DNA of 64,000 nucleotides from an uncultured Gemmatimonadota bacterium (GCA_902826615.1 CADEFN010000001.1:1-64000), one strand, 5' to 3'. Counted from the stretch's first letter, positions 22,648-32,210 are shown. A program made the numbers and translations. Notes: a model not told the origin generated them from the letters alone.

Positions 22648-23820
22648 TCACGAGGAGTAGTAGGCGGCGTTTTCGTCGACATACCCCTTGGTGAGGTCAC
22701 AGCCAAAGGCTGTCGCCGACGATGCACCAACACCTAACGACACTTCCAGCTCCACCGTATCGGTCGTAAGCGCCTGGCGGACCACGGCATCCTCGAAGGC
22801 GAGACGGCGCCCCCCCTGCACCACTTGATGCCCATTGACCCAGGCATCGGTGCGATCGGGGGCAATGGTGCAGTCGAAACACTTGCCGATGGCCATCAGG
22901 ATGCGCCCCACATTCGGGTCGGCTCCATGCACCATGGTCTTGATGAGGGGCGAGTTGTTGATCGCCTTGGCAATGTATCGTGCGTCGTGATCGTCCTTTG
23001 CCCCGCGCACCTTCACCCGCAGCATGCGTGTCGCACCTTCGCCATCGCGAGCAATCACCTCCGCCATCGCGAGACAGCCGGCGGTGAGTGCCTCACCAAA
23101 AGCGGTTGCATCCACAGGACCGGCCAGGCCGTTGGCGAGTACGGCACAGGTGTCCGAGGTGCTGGTGTCGGTGTCGATCGACAACATGTTGAAGGTGTCG
23201 CGCACCGCCGCGCGGAGCATTCGATCCAGCTCCTCACGCTCCACCCGAGCATCTGTGAAGATGTAGGCCAGCATGGTGGCCATGTTGGGTTCGATCATCC
23301 CGGCGCCCTTGGCGATCCAGGTGATGGTGGCATCCGAACCGGGCACGGTCATCGACAACACCTTGGGGTGTGTGTCGGTGGTCATGATCCCCTCAGCGCC
23401 GGGCATGGGATCGGTCCCGAGATCTCCCCGCATGCCCACGAGGCCCCGCTCGATTTTCTCGATGGGAAGTGGCACCCCGATCACCCCGGTGGAACTGACG
23501 AGGACCCGATCGGCGGTGGTCCCGATTTCTGCGGCCGCCGCGGCGGCCATGCGACGCGCGTTGCGCACGCCTTCGTCACCTGTTGCCACATTGGAGCATT
23601 TACTGTTGGCCACAATCGCGCGCAACGTGCCGCCGCGAATGGTCTCGCGCCCCAGGATGATGGGCGCGCCGGGGAAATGATTGCGTGTAAAGACGGCCGC
23701 AGCGGTTGCGTCGACCTCGGATACAAAGAGGGCGAGATCGCTGGCCGTTGGCTTGAGCCCGCAGTTGCGGCTGGCGCACGTGAAGCCGCGGGGGAGCCGG
23801 GGAGTCGTATGGAAGGTCAA
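22648..23820 (-). CDS. argJ: Bifunctional glutamate N-acetyltransferase/amino-acid acetyltransferase
   Basis: ArgJ makes N-acetylglutamate, by transferring acetyl from N-acetylornithine in the cyclic arginine pathway, and in bifunctional forms also from acetyl-CoA. The 390-residue precursor holds the self-cleavage motif in KGAGMIEPNMATMLA near residue 180, where the bond before the Thr of ATML is broken to give the nucleophile of the beta chain. VLVSSTGVIGVPLP and EGIMTTDTHPK are also typical. No other arginine genes are in the window. The hydrolase at 21978-22640 follows by 7 bases. Confidence 0.9.
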   Translation of the reverse strand: MTFHTTPRLPRGFTCASRNCGLKPTASDLALFVSEVDATAAAVFTRNHFPGAPIILGRETIRGGTLRAIVANSKCSNVATGDEGVRNARRMAAAAAAEIGTTADRVLVSSTGVIGVPLPIEKIERGLVGMRGDLGTDPMPGAEGIMTTDTHPKVLSMTVPGSDATITWIAKGAGMIEPNMATMLAYIFTDARVEREELDRMLRAAVRDTFNMLSIDTDTSTSDTCAVLANGLAGPVDATAFGEALTAGCLAMAEVIARDGEGATRMLRVKVRGAKDDHDARYIAKAINNSPLIKTMVHGADPNVGRILMAIGKCFDCTIAPDRTDAWVNGHQVVQGGRRLAFEDAVVRQALTTDTVELEVSLGVGASSATAFGCDLTKGYVDENAAYYSS

Positions 23821-23956
23821 GGGTGGGCAAGTATGGGAACGGAGTACCCGTCGAATCGAACACGATACGGCGCCGCTGTCAAAGCCCGTCAGGTGCTGCG
23901 GCTATCGCATGCGCCTCACGCAGACGAGATTCCGGTATTCCAGCCACTCTCTGCAC

Positions 23957-24358
23957 ATGACCACCTGGGACAAGGGCGCCCGTTTTGCGTTAGGTATGAC
24001 GGCCATCAGCTTTCTGATCATTGGCGCCGGATTCCTCATCACCCCGGTGTCGTGGGCCCAGTCGGTGGACATCGCGCTGACGACGCCGATGGCACGTACC
24101 GATCTCCGCGCGACGTATGGCGGTTTCGACCTCATGTTCGGCGTCTTTCTGCTCCTCTGCTCGCTCAAGCGGGCCTGGTATGTCCCGGGGCTGGTGGCTG
24201 CCGCACTTTGTCTGACCGGATTTGCCGGTGGGCGTATCCTCGGCTTTTTGCTGGAGGGCACGCTGAGCCAGTTCATGGTGATTCTCCTCGCCGTCGAGGT
24301 GGTCGCCACATCGATCTGTCTCGTGCTCTACGCCAAGCGACCAGCCGGAACCACCTGA
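23957..24358 (+). CDS. DUF4345-like membrane protein
   Basis: The 133-residue protein has four hydrophobic helices and the DUF4345-type motif ARTDLRATYGGFDLMFGVFLL at helix 2, where the Arg-Tyr-Gly-Gly sequence is conserved. Function is unknown. ATG 23957 was taken because the first helix starts soon after. A CGTTAGGT word (23988-23995) encodes Ala-Leu-Gly. The stop is 3 bases from the convergent gene end at 24362. Confidence 0.6.
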   Translation: MTTWDKGARFALGMTAISFLIIGAGFLITPVSWAQSVDIALTTPMARTDLRATYGGFDLMFGVFLLLCSLKRAWYVPGLVAAALCLTGFAGGRILGFLLEGTLSQFMVILLAVEVVATSICLVLYAKRPAGTT

Positions 24359-24361
24359 GCG

Positions 24362-25885
24362 TCAGGGCTCCACAGCTCCGGCCACGACCCCGACGTCGAA
24401 CGGGGCCGTCATGATGGCATTCCCCCGTTTGACCTGCACCCACACGCGGTAGCGACCGGGCTGCGGGAAGGCATAGGGAAAGACGAAACGTCCCGAGAAG
24501 GCCGGAGCGTGCTGCATGCCAGCCATTGGGTCGGCTGCCATACGGCGCGCCAGCATGCCGGGCAGGGTGTCGGTGGCCTGACGCGTGCCTAACGCCTGCT
24601 GCGCGGCCATCGAGATGGTGCCGTTGGGATGCAGGTGGATGTACACCTGGCCATCGTCGCGATAGACCACGGCATGGCCAGGCATGCCGAGGTAGGGCGC
24701 GAGCTGCGCCTCGGCCCCATCTTTCTCGCGCACGACAAAGGTCATGCGGGCATCGTCACCGGCCACCAGGGTATCACCCTTCCCTTCCCATGTGATGGTC
24801 GCGCCATCGGGGAGGGTGACCACGGCACCGGAGGCGCTGCCTTCAAAGATCGAGTCGTCGGCGTCGGTGAGGGTGTCGCGCAGCGCCGGGGAGGGGAGCT
24901 CCACTTCGGCCACCAGGGTCTGCGGCATTCCCGTCTCGTGCACGACGTCGGCAAAGGCTCGATAGGTACCGGCGGGGAGCGAACCCAGGCCCGCCACAAA
25001 GGTGCTGGAGTCCTGCGATGCGGGGTGCAGATGGGCAAAGTGCGCGGGCGCGTCCTTCTTCACCAGAAAGAGATGCATGAGCTTGCCGTGGTCAGGTACC
25101 AGGGGCGCGATGGAAAAGCGCTCCCAGTAGTTGCGCGCACGACGAAGCCGCCAGGTGGAATCGGTGATCGAGAAGTTGAGACGCCGGCTTCCACCGGTGG
25201 TGTCGACGGTCGCGGCGGCAGCAAATGGTGTGTAGAGTTCGGCGACATAACTGCGCTCGACCGCGTTCCACCAGTTGCGCGCCCCGTACAGCCCGAGCCC
25301 GATGAGCGCCGCGCCGACAGCGGAGTAGATGAAACCGACGCGTCGTCGTTCTGGTGTGGGGGCAGCACCCGGCGCGGCCAGGCTCTCGGCGCCCGCGGCA
25401 CGCAGGATGGTGAGCGCTCCGATGAACAACAGGGCGCCTAACGCGGCGAGGAGCCGGCCCAGCCAGGGGTAGAGCCCAATCTGCTTCACCGGAACTGCAG
25501 CCACCGGCACGATCACCGTGCCGGAGCCCCGTGCGCCCGTCACTTCCACGTTGACACTGAAGGAGCCGGGCTGCATGAACCACAACTCGGCGTGCCAGGT
25601 GCCGGGCCGGCCGGCAACCGGTGTGGCATCGTCGGCAGGCGGTGCACCTTCCTTGCCGGCGTCGAAAATCACCGGCTGTGCCGTGACCCGCTGCACGTCG
25701 TCACCAGTCACGGTGATGTCGATTTGCGCCAGTCCGGGGACCACACCGGGAAGACGCACAACCACACGAACCGGGTAGGGTCCCGCCTCACCCTGGAACC
25801 AGGTGTCGGGGCTCCCGACGTGACCGCTGGTGACTACAGCGATGGCGAGTACAACCACCGCCCTCGCCCATCGCGTGATACGCAT
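24362..25885 (-). CDS. Exported/membrane protein with beta-rich domains, function unknown
   Basis: The 507-residue product has a signal peptide (residues 1-21), an Ig-like or CopC-like beta domain to about residue 125 (VRVVVRLPGVVPGLAQIDITVTG), two membrane helices near 135-155 and 180-200, then a long periplasmic beta-rich part containing GKLMHLFLVKKDAPAHFAHLHP, GMPGHAVVYRDDGQVYIHLHPNG and FPYAFPQPGRYRVWVQVKRG. The histidine-rich HLHP motifs suggest metal, perhaps copper, binding. Its ATG overlaps the stop of the upstream gene (TGATG), so the pair is one operon. No confident family name. Confidence 0.6.
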   Translation of the reverse strand: MRITRWARAVVVLAIAVVTSGHVGSPDTWFQGEAGPYPVRVVVRLPGVVPGLAQIDITVTGDDVQRVTAQPVIFDAGKEGAPPADDATPVAGRPGTWHAELWFMQPGSFSVNVEVTGARGSGTVIVPVAAVPVKQIGLYPWLGRLLAALGALLFIGALTILRAAGAESLAAPGAAPTPERRRVGFIYSAVGAALIGLGLYGARNWWNAVERSYVAELYTPFAAAATVDTTGGSRRLNFSITDSTWRLRRARNYWERFSIAPLVPDHGKLMHLFLVKKDAPAHFAHLHPASQDSSTFVAGLGSLPAGTYRAFADVVHETGMPQTLVAEVELPSPALRDTLTDADDSIFEGSASGAVVTLPDGATITWEGKGDTLVAGDDARMTFVVREKDGAEAQLAPYLGMPGHAVVYRDDGQVYIHLHPNGTISMAAQQALGTRQATDTLPGMLARRMAADPMAGMQHAPAFSGRFVFPYAFPQPGRYRVWVQVKRGNAIMTAPFDVGVVAGAVEP

Positions 25886-27108
25886 CAGCGCTGGACGCGT
25901 GTCATCCAGCGCCCCCATGCGAGGCCGGCGCGGCTCGCCACCGTGCCTAACGCCGCAGCAATGGCCAGGGCGACGGCCATGGCACCGACATCCAGCTGAC
26001 CCGTCATCACATTCTTCGACCAGGTGTAGCCCGGGACGTCGAAGAACACCTTGGTCCACGGCCCCACCCGCGCACTGTAGTCCCAGTAGCCGATGCCAAA
26101 GAAGTAGTTCGGTTGGTCGAGGGAGAGCAGGACCGACGACATGGGCCACTGTACCAGCAGCAGGACGGCGACAAAGACCACTCCCAGCACCGGGGCGAGA
26201 AGCCAGTCACTGACGTGCCTCGTTTTTGCGATGATGAGGTCAAACGCGAGTGCCGGGAAGATGAGCAACATCGGAAAGCCGGGCGGCACGAGATGCGTGA
26301 GCTGATTGTAGATGGGCGCCAGCATGGGCGTGGCCGGCACAAGGGCCAATACCCAGTTCATCACGATCATCACCAGCATGTAGGTGCCTGCCGCGATCGT
26401 GGCCGGAAAACGAGCGCGTCCCGCGCGCGCCACGGCGAGGAGCAGGATGGGATGGAGCGCCGCGGTGATCTGGTAGAAAATCGGCGCGTGCTGGTGATTC
26501 GGGAGGCTCGTGTACTCGAAGGTGACGGTGGTGAACATCAGCACGATCAGCCCCATGGAGGTGCTGAAGAACACCGCGCGCCGCAGACTGCCCTCCGTGC
26601 CTTCCCGATTCTGGTCCGCGAGCATCAGCAACATGGCACCGAGCTGCACGGTCGCCATGCCTAACAACAGGAACACATGCGGCGGCGACAGGATTTCCAC
26701 GTCAAGGCCGTAGGCGCTGTGCCACCAGTCATCAAAGGGCGCCGAGGTGATCATGGCGATGGTGCCCCAGATGCACACCCAGCCGCCTAACGGGCCGTGG
26801 AAGATTTTCCAGAAGGGGACGGCCTTCGCGCGATCGGCGTCGGTGCCAAGGAACGAGGTGTAGATCACTCGCCAGCCACAGAAGAGCCCGGCCAGTGAGG
26901 CGGCCACCTGCTCCAGCACATGCGGGGGACTCCAGAAGGTGTCGCGCCCGATGGATCGGTGCCACGAGATGTCCCAGTGAAGACCAATGACGATCGCCGC
27001 CGAGGCAAAGAGGATGACCGGGACCGTGGCGTCGAGGGCGAGGGTGCGTGCAAGCCCGCCGGTGGCCGGGTTCGCGGTCGCGGGACGGTCCAGTACTGAG
27101 GTCGCCAT
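25885..27108 (-). CDS. Polytopic membrane protein, function unknown
   Basis: The 407-residue protein has at least nine hydrophobic helices. Paired conserved-looking histidines and aromatic residues occur near helix ends (GLHWDISWHRSIGRDTFWSPPHVLEQ and DDWWHSAYGLDVEILSPPHVFLL), a repeated SPPHVxxQ/L motif that hints at internal duplication. I do not recognise the family by name. ATG 27108 is used; an alternative is two codons upstream. It is translationally coupled with the HLHP-rich protein downstream, so both probably form one complex, perhaps handling a metal or haem. Confidence 0.6.
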   Translation of the reverse strand: MATSVLDRPATANPATGGLARTLALDATVPVILFASAAIVIGLHWDISWHRSIGRDTFWSPPHVLEQVAASLAGLFCGWRVIYTSFLGTDADRAKAVPFWKIFHGPLGGWVCIWGTIAMITSAPFDDWWHSAYGLDVEILSPPHVFLLLGMATVQLGAMLLMLADQNREGTEGSLRRAVFFSTSMGLIVLMFTTVTFEYTSLPNHQHAPIFYQITAALHPILLLAVARAGRARFPATIAAGTYMLVMIVMNWVLALVPATPMLAPIYNQLTHLVPPGFPMLLIFPALAFDLIIAKTRHVSDWLLAPVLGVVFVAVLLLVQWPMSSVLLSLDQPNYFFGIGYWDYSARVGPWTKVFFDVPGYTWSKNVMTGQLDVGAMAVALAIAAALGTVASRAGLAWGRWMTRVQR

Positions 27109-27241
27109 GGCATTCAGCCTGTGTGGAGTGCGTTTGGATCGCTGAGGGAGAGTAATCTGGCCCCGGTGTCGCGGGCCAGAGGTCTGGACGGGGGGCCCAA
27201 CGACGCGTCGATTTTCCCTCCCTACCTCCCAACCCATCCCC

Positions 27242-28060
27242 ATGTTTCGCACACTCCTCCTCGGACTCTGTCTGACCGCCCCGCTCCTCGCCGCTCAGGA
27301 CAAGGTGACATGGGTGCGATACCGCGCCGGTGGCCAGGTGCGCTACGGGACGCTGGATGGGGAGAATATCCGCGAGGTCACGGGCGACCTGTTCGGGACG
27401 CGGCGCCCCACCGGTCGTGTGGTGAAGCGCGCCGCCGTCCAGATTCTCGCGCCGGTGGAGCCGTCGAAGGTGATCGCCGTTGGACTCAACTACAAAAGCC
27501 ATCTCGGCGAGCGGCCGGCTGCCACGTATCCCGGGCTCTTTGCCAAGTACCCGACGTCGATTGTGGCCAATGGCGAGAACATCGTGGTGCCACCCGACGC
27601 GAAGAACCTGCACTTCGAGGGTGAGATGGTGCTGGTGATCGGGAAGCGGGCGTCGAAGGTGCCGAAGGAGTCGGCCCGGGACTATGTCTTTGGCGTGACC
27701 ATCGGGAACGACGTCAGCGAACGCGACTGGCAGCGCAGTGACCTGCAGTGGTTCCGGGCCAAGGCCAGCGACACCTTCGGACCGTTAGGACCGTGGATCG
27801 TGACGGGGCTCAACTACGACGATCTGCTCCTGCAGACGCGGCTGAACGGCGAGGTGGTGCAGTCGCAGCGCACCAAGGACCTGATCTTCGGCGTGGACGA
27901 GATTGTGAGTTATGTGAGCCAATACGTGACACTGATGCCCGGCGACGTGATCTACACGGGCACACCTCAGACCACCAAAGCCATGAAGCCGGGCGATGTG
28001 GTCGAGGTGGAGCTGGAGGGCGTGGGAGTGTTGCGCAACCCGCTGGTGGCGGGCAAGTAG
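27242..28060 (+). CDS. Fumarylacetoacetate-hydrolase-family protein with signal peptide
   Basis: The 272-residue protein carries the FAH catalytic domain: KVIAVGLNYKSHLGERP, LHFEGEMVLVIGK (metal-binding glutamates), VFGVTIGNDVSERDWQ, FGPLGPWIVTGLN and PGDVIYTGTP. Such enzymes hydrolyse or decarboxylate diketo-acids using Mg or Mn. Unusually it begins with a signal peptide, MFRTLLLGLCLTAPLLAAQ, so it would act outside the cytoplasm, while most relatives are cytosolic. The start is the first ATG. It is divergent from the operon at 24362-27108. Confidence 0.8.
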   Translation: MFRTLLLGLCLTAPLLAAQDKVTWVRYRAGGQVRYGTLDGENIREVTGDLFGTRRPTGRVVKRAAVQILAPVEPSKVIAVGLNYKSHLGERPAATYPGLFAKYPTSIVANGENIVVPPDAKNLHFEGEMVLVIGKRASKVPKESARDYVFGVTIGNDVSERDWQRSDLQWFRAKASDTFGPLGPWIVTGLNYDDLLLQTRLNGEVVQSQRTKDLIFGVDEIVSYVSQYVTLMPGDVIYTGTPQTTKAMKPGDVVEVELEGVGVLRNPLVAGK

Positions 28061-28105
28061 GCTGCCGGGTGCTCGTGCTCTCACGGTCGCGCTGAAGACG
28101 CTAGG

Positions 28106-28123
28106 CCCCGGCGTTCGCCGGGG
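28106..28123. terminator. GC-rich hairpin between convergent genes
   Basis: CCCCGGC (28106-28112) pairs with GCCGGGG (28117-28123) around a GTTC loop. It stands between the ends of the FAH-family gene (+) and the DEAD-box helicase gene (-), so it may terminate either. There is no T-run. Confidence 0.45.
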
Positions 28124-28135
28124 AACGTGGACTGC

Positions 28136-29767
28136 CTAACGCTTGGAGTCCTTGCGGATCAGGAGCTTCTTGCCCTTGATCCCGGTGCGCTGCAGCGCAT
28201 CAATCACTTCCTGGGCCGAACCGGCCGGCACATCGATGAGCGAGTGCCGGTCCTGGATCACGATGGAGCCCAGGCTCTTGGCGTCGAGTGAGGAGTGCGT
28301 GACGATGGCGCCGACGATATCACCCGGGCGAATCTTGAGCTTGCGGCCCCCACCGATGAAGAGCCGTTCGCGCGGGCCTGGTGCGTTGGCGCGCACCTTG
28401 GACGGCTTGGGCGCCTTGGGATCAGGGATCTCCTCGACGTCGTCACTCTGAGGAGCGGCCAGCAAGCGCACCGCGGCGGCCGCCACATCCATGATGTCGA
28501 ACTCACCGGCCAGCGTTTCCACGACGGTACGCATGCCCTCGAACTGTCCTTCCACAATCGCGTCGCGGAGTCGTGCCTGCAGCGCTTCAAGACGCAACGC
28601 ACGCAGGTCGGCCACGGTTGGCACCGGCTTGACGATGATCTTCTGACGGGTTTCCGACTCGATGAGCCGCAGCTGACGGTGTTCGCGCGGCTCGGCGAAG
28701 GTGATGGCCACGCCTTCGCGCCCCGCCCGGCCGGTGCGCCCGATGCGATGCACATAACTTTCCGCAGCAGCAGGCACGTCGTAGTTGATCACGTGGCTGA
28801 CGTGTTTCACGTCGAGACCGCGGGCCGCCACGTCGGTAGCCACCAGGACCTCCACCGTCTTGGCGCGGAACGCCGCCATCACCCGATCCCGCTGCGCCTG
28901 GTTGTGCCCGCCATGCAACGACGACGCACGCACACCACGCGCCGTGAGGGACTCGGTGAGTTCGTCCACTTCGGTTCGTGTGCGACAGAAGATCATCGCG
29001 CTCGCGGGCTGCTCGATGTCGAGCACGCGGCTGAGCGCTGCACCCTTGTGGGCGCGGGCCACCATGTACGCTTCCTGGCGCACCCGCGGTGCCTCGGTAT
29101 GCGACAGACGTTCGTGGGCGATGTTCACCCGCACCGGGTCGCGCAGATACTTCGCGGCGATCGCCGACACGCGAGGCGCCATGGTGGCGGAAAAGAGGAC
29201 GGTCTGGCGCTCCACCGGTGTCGCCGCGAGGATGGCGTCGAGATCCTCGGCGAAGCCCATGTCCATCATTTCGTCCGCTTCATCGAGCACCACCGTGCCT
29301 AACGTGTCGAGCTTGAGGCTTTTGCGCTGGATATGGTCGAGGGCACGACCCGGTGTGGCGACCACGACATCCACTCCACGCTTGAGGGCGCGCAGCTGCC
29401 CATCCATGGCCGCACCGCCGTACACCGGCAGTGCCGTAATGCCGAGTGCGCGGCCGTATCGATGCACCGCCTCGGCCACCTGCATGGCCAGCTCACGCGT
29501 GGGCACGAGGATGAGTGCCCCCGGCGCTCCGCGCTTGCGCTCGGCCTTCGCCAGTGTCTGCAGGAGCGGGAGCGCAAACGCCGCGGTTTTACCGGTGCCC
29601 GTGGCCGCCTGACCAATCAGGTCGCGTCCCTCGAGGAGGAGCGGGATGGCCTGGGCCTGAATTTCGGTCGGTTCCTCGTAGCCGAGTGCCGTGAGGGCAT
29701 CGACGAGCCGGGGATCGAGGCCGAGGGTGGCAAAACCCGGGGTGGATGCGGGCGGAGTTTTCTTCAT
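28136..29767 (-). CDS. DEAD-box ATP-dependent RNA helicase
   Basis: The 543-residue enzyme has all core helicase motifs: Q motif PTEIQAQAIP, Walker A AATGTGKT, PTRELAMQV, VLDEADEMMDMGF (DEAD), SATMAP, FCRTRTEVDEL, VATDVAARGLDV and HRIGRTGRAGREG. The C-terminal 75 residues (RLFIGGGRKLKIRPGDIVGAI) are a DbpA-type RNA-binding domain, pointing to structured RNA such as rRNA. ATG 29767 starts just before TPGFATLGL. The TAG stop lies in a GCGTTAGGC word, and another CCTAAC precedes the start. Confidence 0.9.
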   Translation of the reverse strand: MKKTPPASTPGFATLGLDPRLVDALTALGYEEPTEIQAQAIPLLLEGRDLIGQAATGTGKTAAFALPLLQTLAKAERKRGAPGALILVPTRELAMQVAEAVHRYGRALGITALPVYGGAAMDGQLRALKRGVDVVVATPGRALDHIQRKSLKLDTLGTVVLDEADEMMDMGFAEDLDAILAATPVERQTVLFSATMAPRVSAIAAKYLRDPVRVNIAHERLSHTEAPRVRQEAYMVARAHKGAALSRVLDIEQPASAMIFCRTRTEVDELTESLTARGVRASSLHGGHNQAQRDRVMAAFRAKTVEVLVATDVAARGLDVKHVSHVINYDVPAAAESYVHRIGRTGRAGREGVAITFAEPREHRQLRLIESETRQKIIVKPVPTVADLRALRLEALQARLRDAIVEGQFEGMRTVVETLAGEFDIMDVAAAAVRLLAAPQSDDVEEIPDPKAPKPSKVRANAPGPRERLFIGGGRKLKIRPGDIVGAIVTHSSLDAKSLGSIVIQDRHSLIDVPAGSAQEVIDALQRTGIKGKKLLIRKDSKR

Positions 29768-29784
29768 CCCGCAACCTAACGGGC

Positions 29785-31701
29785 TCAGGGCAGGGTGAGC
29801 ACCAGCAGCTCGCTTGGGGGACGATTTCGGGTCGCACCAGTCCACAAGGCCAGGTGCTGCTTGCCGTTATGCATGTACGTCATGGGCTGCGCGGTCACTG
29901 CGCCCGGTAGGGGCATCGACCAGAGCGTCTCACCCGTGGCCTTGTCCTGCGCACGAAGGATCGGAGCCCCACCTGATCCCTCGCCGGTAAAGAGGAGGGT
30001 CTTTGTGGCCAGGATGACCGGTCGAGTGAAGCCACCGGTGCGAGGGAGCTCGATGCCCTTGAGCATCGGATGATTCTTGACGCGATCGGGTGTGTCCGCC
30101 GCCGGCTTCATCCATCGATGATCACCGGTGTTGAGATCGATGGCAGTGATGCGGTTCCAGGGTGGCTTCATGAGGGGGAGCCCTTCGACGTCTGGCACCG
30201 GCCCACCGACCATGATGAAGTCCATGTCCGATTTGGCGGGGACGTTGGCCAGGGCCAGCACCACCGGATTGCTGAACGAACCTACGTACAAAGTGCCGGT
30301 CTCGGGGTCGAAGGCCCCGTGCTCCCAGTTGGCGCCACCGACACCACTCGGAGTGGAGAGTGTGCCCTTGGTGCCGTCAGGAGCACTGGCGAGTGAAGGC
30401 GGAGTGAAGAGGGGGCCGAGCCGATAAGGCCTGGCGGCCTCGATGGCTTTCGCGCGCAGCTCAGGCGTGAAATCCAGCAGGTCTTCTGCCAGGAACCCCT
30501 GTCGATCAAAGGGCGCCGGGCGGGTGGGGAAAGGTTGTGTAGGCGAGGCCTGTTCGCCCGGCACGTCGGACTTTGGTACCGCGCGTTCCTCGATGGGCCA
30601 GACCGGCTTGCCGGTGACACGATCGAGCACGTAGACAAATCCCTGCTTGGTGATCTGCGCGACGATTTCTCGCGGCCGACCATTGATGCGCACGTCGGCC
30701 AGAATCGGTGCGGTGGGAATGTCGGTGTCCCAGATATCGTGATGCACAATCTGGTAGTGCCACTTGCGTTGCCCCGTGCGCATGTCGAGGGCCACCAGCG
30801 ACGACGAGAAAAGATTATCGCCGGGTCGATGGCCACCGAAGTAATCCCCGGTGGCCGCCTCGACCGGCAGGAACAACCAGCCGCGTTTGGCGTCGAGGGA
30901 GAGGGGCGCCCAGGCGCCCGCATTACCGGTGTAGGTCCAGGCGTCGGTTTTCCAGGTGTCGTTCCCTGTTTCGCCCTTCACCGGAATGGTGTTGAAGCGC
31001 CACTTGAGTTTGCCCGTGCGGGCGTCGACGGCGACAATGCGGCCGGGAACGTTGCGTCTGGATTTGGGCTGAAGACCAACTTCGAGGGCTGGCCCGACCG
31101 CCACGGTGTTGCCCCACACTACCGGTGGAGAGCTTGAGCCGATAGCCGCCGAGTCGGGATTGACGGGAACGCCTAACAAGAGCTTGAGGTCGACGAGACC
31201 GCTGTCGCCAAACGTCGCGACCGGTTTCCCCGTGTTGGCATCGAGAGCGGCGAGACGGAAGCCGGGTGTCACGACAAAAATGCGCGCCTCATTTCCCTGC
31301 TCCCAGTACGACACACCGCGCCCCGAATTGCGTCGTGGCGAGACACCACGACGTGCACCATCGTCCCAGTTCCAGCGCCACTTCTGCGCTCCAGTGCCGG
31401 CGTCGACGGCGATCACGGAGCGATTCACACCGCTCGTGAAGTAGAGCGTGCCCTTCACCATCAACGGTGTCGAGATGTTCCGCACGTCGACTGGCCGCTC
31501 GGCAGTGTCGGGGGCCCACCGCCACGACACCTTGAGCTGACTTACGTTGGACTTGTCGATCTGGGCCAGCGGCGAATAGTGCGTGCCCGCGTAGTCGCGG
31601 TGATGCACGCGCCATTCGCCATCGGCCTGTGTGCCGGCTGATTGGGCCGCGAGCACGCCTGACGAGAGAAGGAAAAAACAGGAGATGAAGCCGACTCGCA
31701 T
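29785..31701 (-). CDS. PQQ-dependent dehydrogenase (glucose/quinate type)
   Basis: The 638-residue protein has a signal peptide ending near residue 19 (GVLAAQS), then an eight-bladed quinoprotein propeller: HHRDYAGTHYSPLAQIDKSNV, LYFTSGVNRSVIAVDAGTG, YFGGHRPGDNLFSSSLVALDMRTGQRKW and GLPLMKPPWNRITAIDLNTGDHRW. It should oxidise a sugar or alcohol in the periplasm using pyrroloquinoline quinone. It lacks the N-terminal membrane anchor of Gcd, so it is probably soluble. No PQQ synthesis genes are in the window. It ends 17 bases before the helicase start and could share its message. Confidence 0.85.
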   Translation of the reverse strand: MRVGFISCFFLLSSGVLAAQSAGTQADGEWRVHHRDYAGTHYSPLAQIDKSNVSQLKVSWRWAPDTAERPVDVRNISTPLMVKGTLYFTSGVNRSVIAVDAGTGAQKWRWNWDDGARRGVSPRRNSGRGVSYWEQGNEARIFVVTPGFRLAALDANTGKPVATFGDSGLVDLKLLLGVPVNPDSAAIGSSSPPVVWGNTVAVGPALEVGLQPKSRRNVPGRIVAVDARTGKLKWRFNTIPVKGETGNDTWKTDAWTYTGNAGAWAPLSLDAKRGWLFLPVEAATGDYFGGHRPGDNLFSSSLVALDMRTGQRKWHYQIVHHDIWDTDIPTAPILADVRINGRPREIVAQITKQGFVYVLDRVTGKPVWPIEERAVPKSDVPGEQASPTQPFPTRPAPFDRQGFLAEDLLDFTPELRAKAIEAARPYRLGPLFTPPSLASAPDGTKGTLSTPSGVGGANWEHGAFDPETGTLYVGSFSNPVVLALANVPAKSDMDFIMVGGPVPDVEGLPLMKPPWNRITAIDLNTGDHRWMKPAADTPDRVKNHPMLKGIELPRTGGFTRPVILATKTLLFTGEGSGGAPILRAQDKATGETLWSMPLPGAVTAQPMTYMHNGKQHLALWTGATRNRPPSELLVLTLP

Positions 31702-31796
31702 GAGGTGGAGTGACTGGGGAAAATGGTTCTTCCGGCGCGGCGGCCGAAGTTGGCGAGCGCCTCACGCTGATGCCAGTCCACCATGCTCTCGACGGC

Positions 31797-32210
31797 TCAG
31801 ATCTCCTCTTTGAGCGGGCTCGGGTCGGGTTGCATGGCCCCTGCGACGTTCCCTTCCGTGTCACGAAACCAGAGCAGATGGCCGACCGTGGGAATCGTCG
31901 TGATCGGCATGAGAATGGTTCCGCCGGCTTCGACGATGGCGCGTTCGGCCGCCGCAATATCGGGCACGGCAATCGTGCACTCGAAGGCATTCAGTCGCTG
32001 CCCATCGATGAGCTCCCGGCGCCCCTGGAGCGACCCATGAATCGCTGGTGTGTCTGCGGAACCGGTTTCGATCATGAAGAAGCCGGGCGGTCCCCAGGCA
32101 TTGAACCTCCAGGCGAACACATGTTCGTAGAAGCGCCGTGCGCGGTCGATATCGTCGGCGTTGATGGCGAAGTGGCGCACGGGGGACGACGGGGTGCGGC
32201 TGGGACTCAT
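31797..32210 (-). CDS. VOC (glyoxalase-fold) protein
   Basis: The 137-residue product is a single-chain VOC protein of the 27-kDa-antigen/CFP30 type: VRHFAINADDIDRARRFYEHVFAWRF, GFFMIETG, IAVPDIAAAERAIVEAGG and IPTVGHLLWFRDTEGNVAGAMQPD. The substrate is unknown. It is transcribed away from the AraC-type regulator that starts 75 bases beyond its ATG, a layout that suggests the regulator controls it. Confidence 0.8.
   Translation of the reverse strand: MSPSRTPSSPVRHFAINADDIDRARRFYEHVFAWRFNAWGPPGFFMIETGSADTPAIHGSLQGRRELIDGQRLNAFECTIAVPDIAAAERAIVEAGGTILMPITTIPTVGHLLWFRDTEGNVAGAMQPDPSPLKEEI

Noticed and set aside
22825-24414. A 529-residue open frame on the + strand across argJ.
   Set aside because: It is the antisense shadow of argJ and its neighbour; the opposite frame has clear ArgJ motifs, and this one is rich in His/Gly/Arg without any fold signature.
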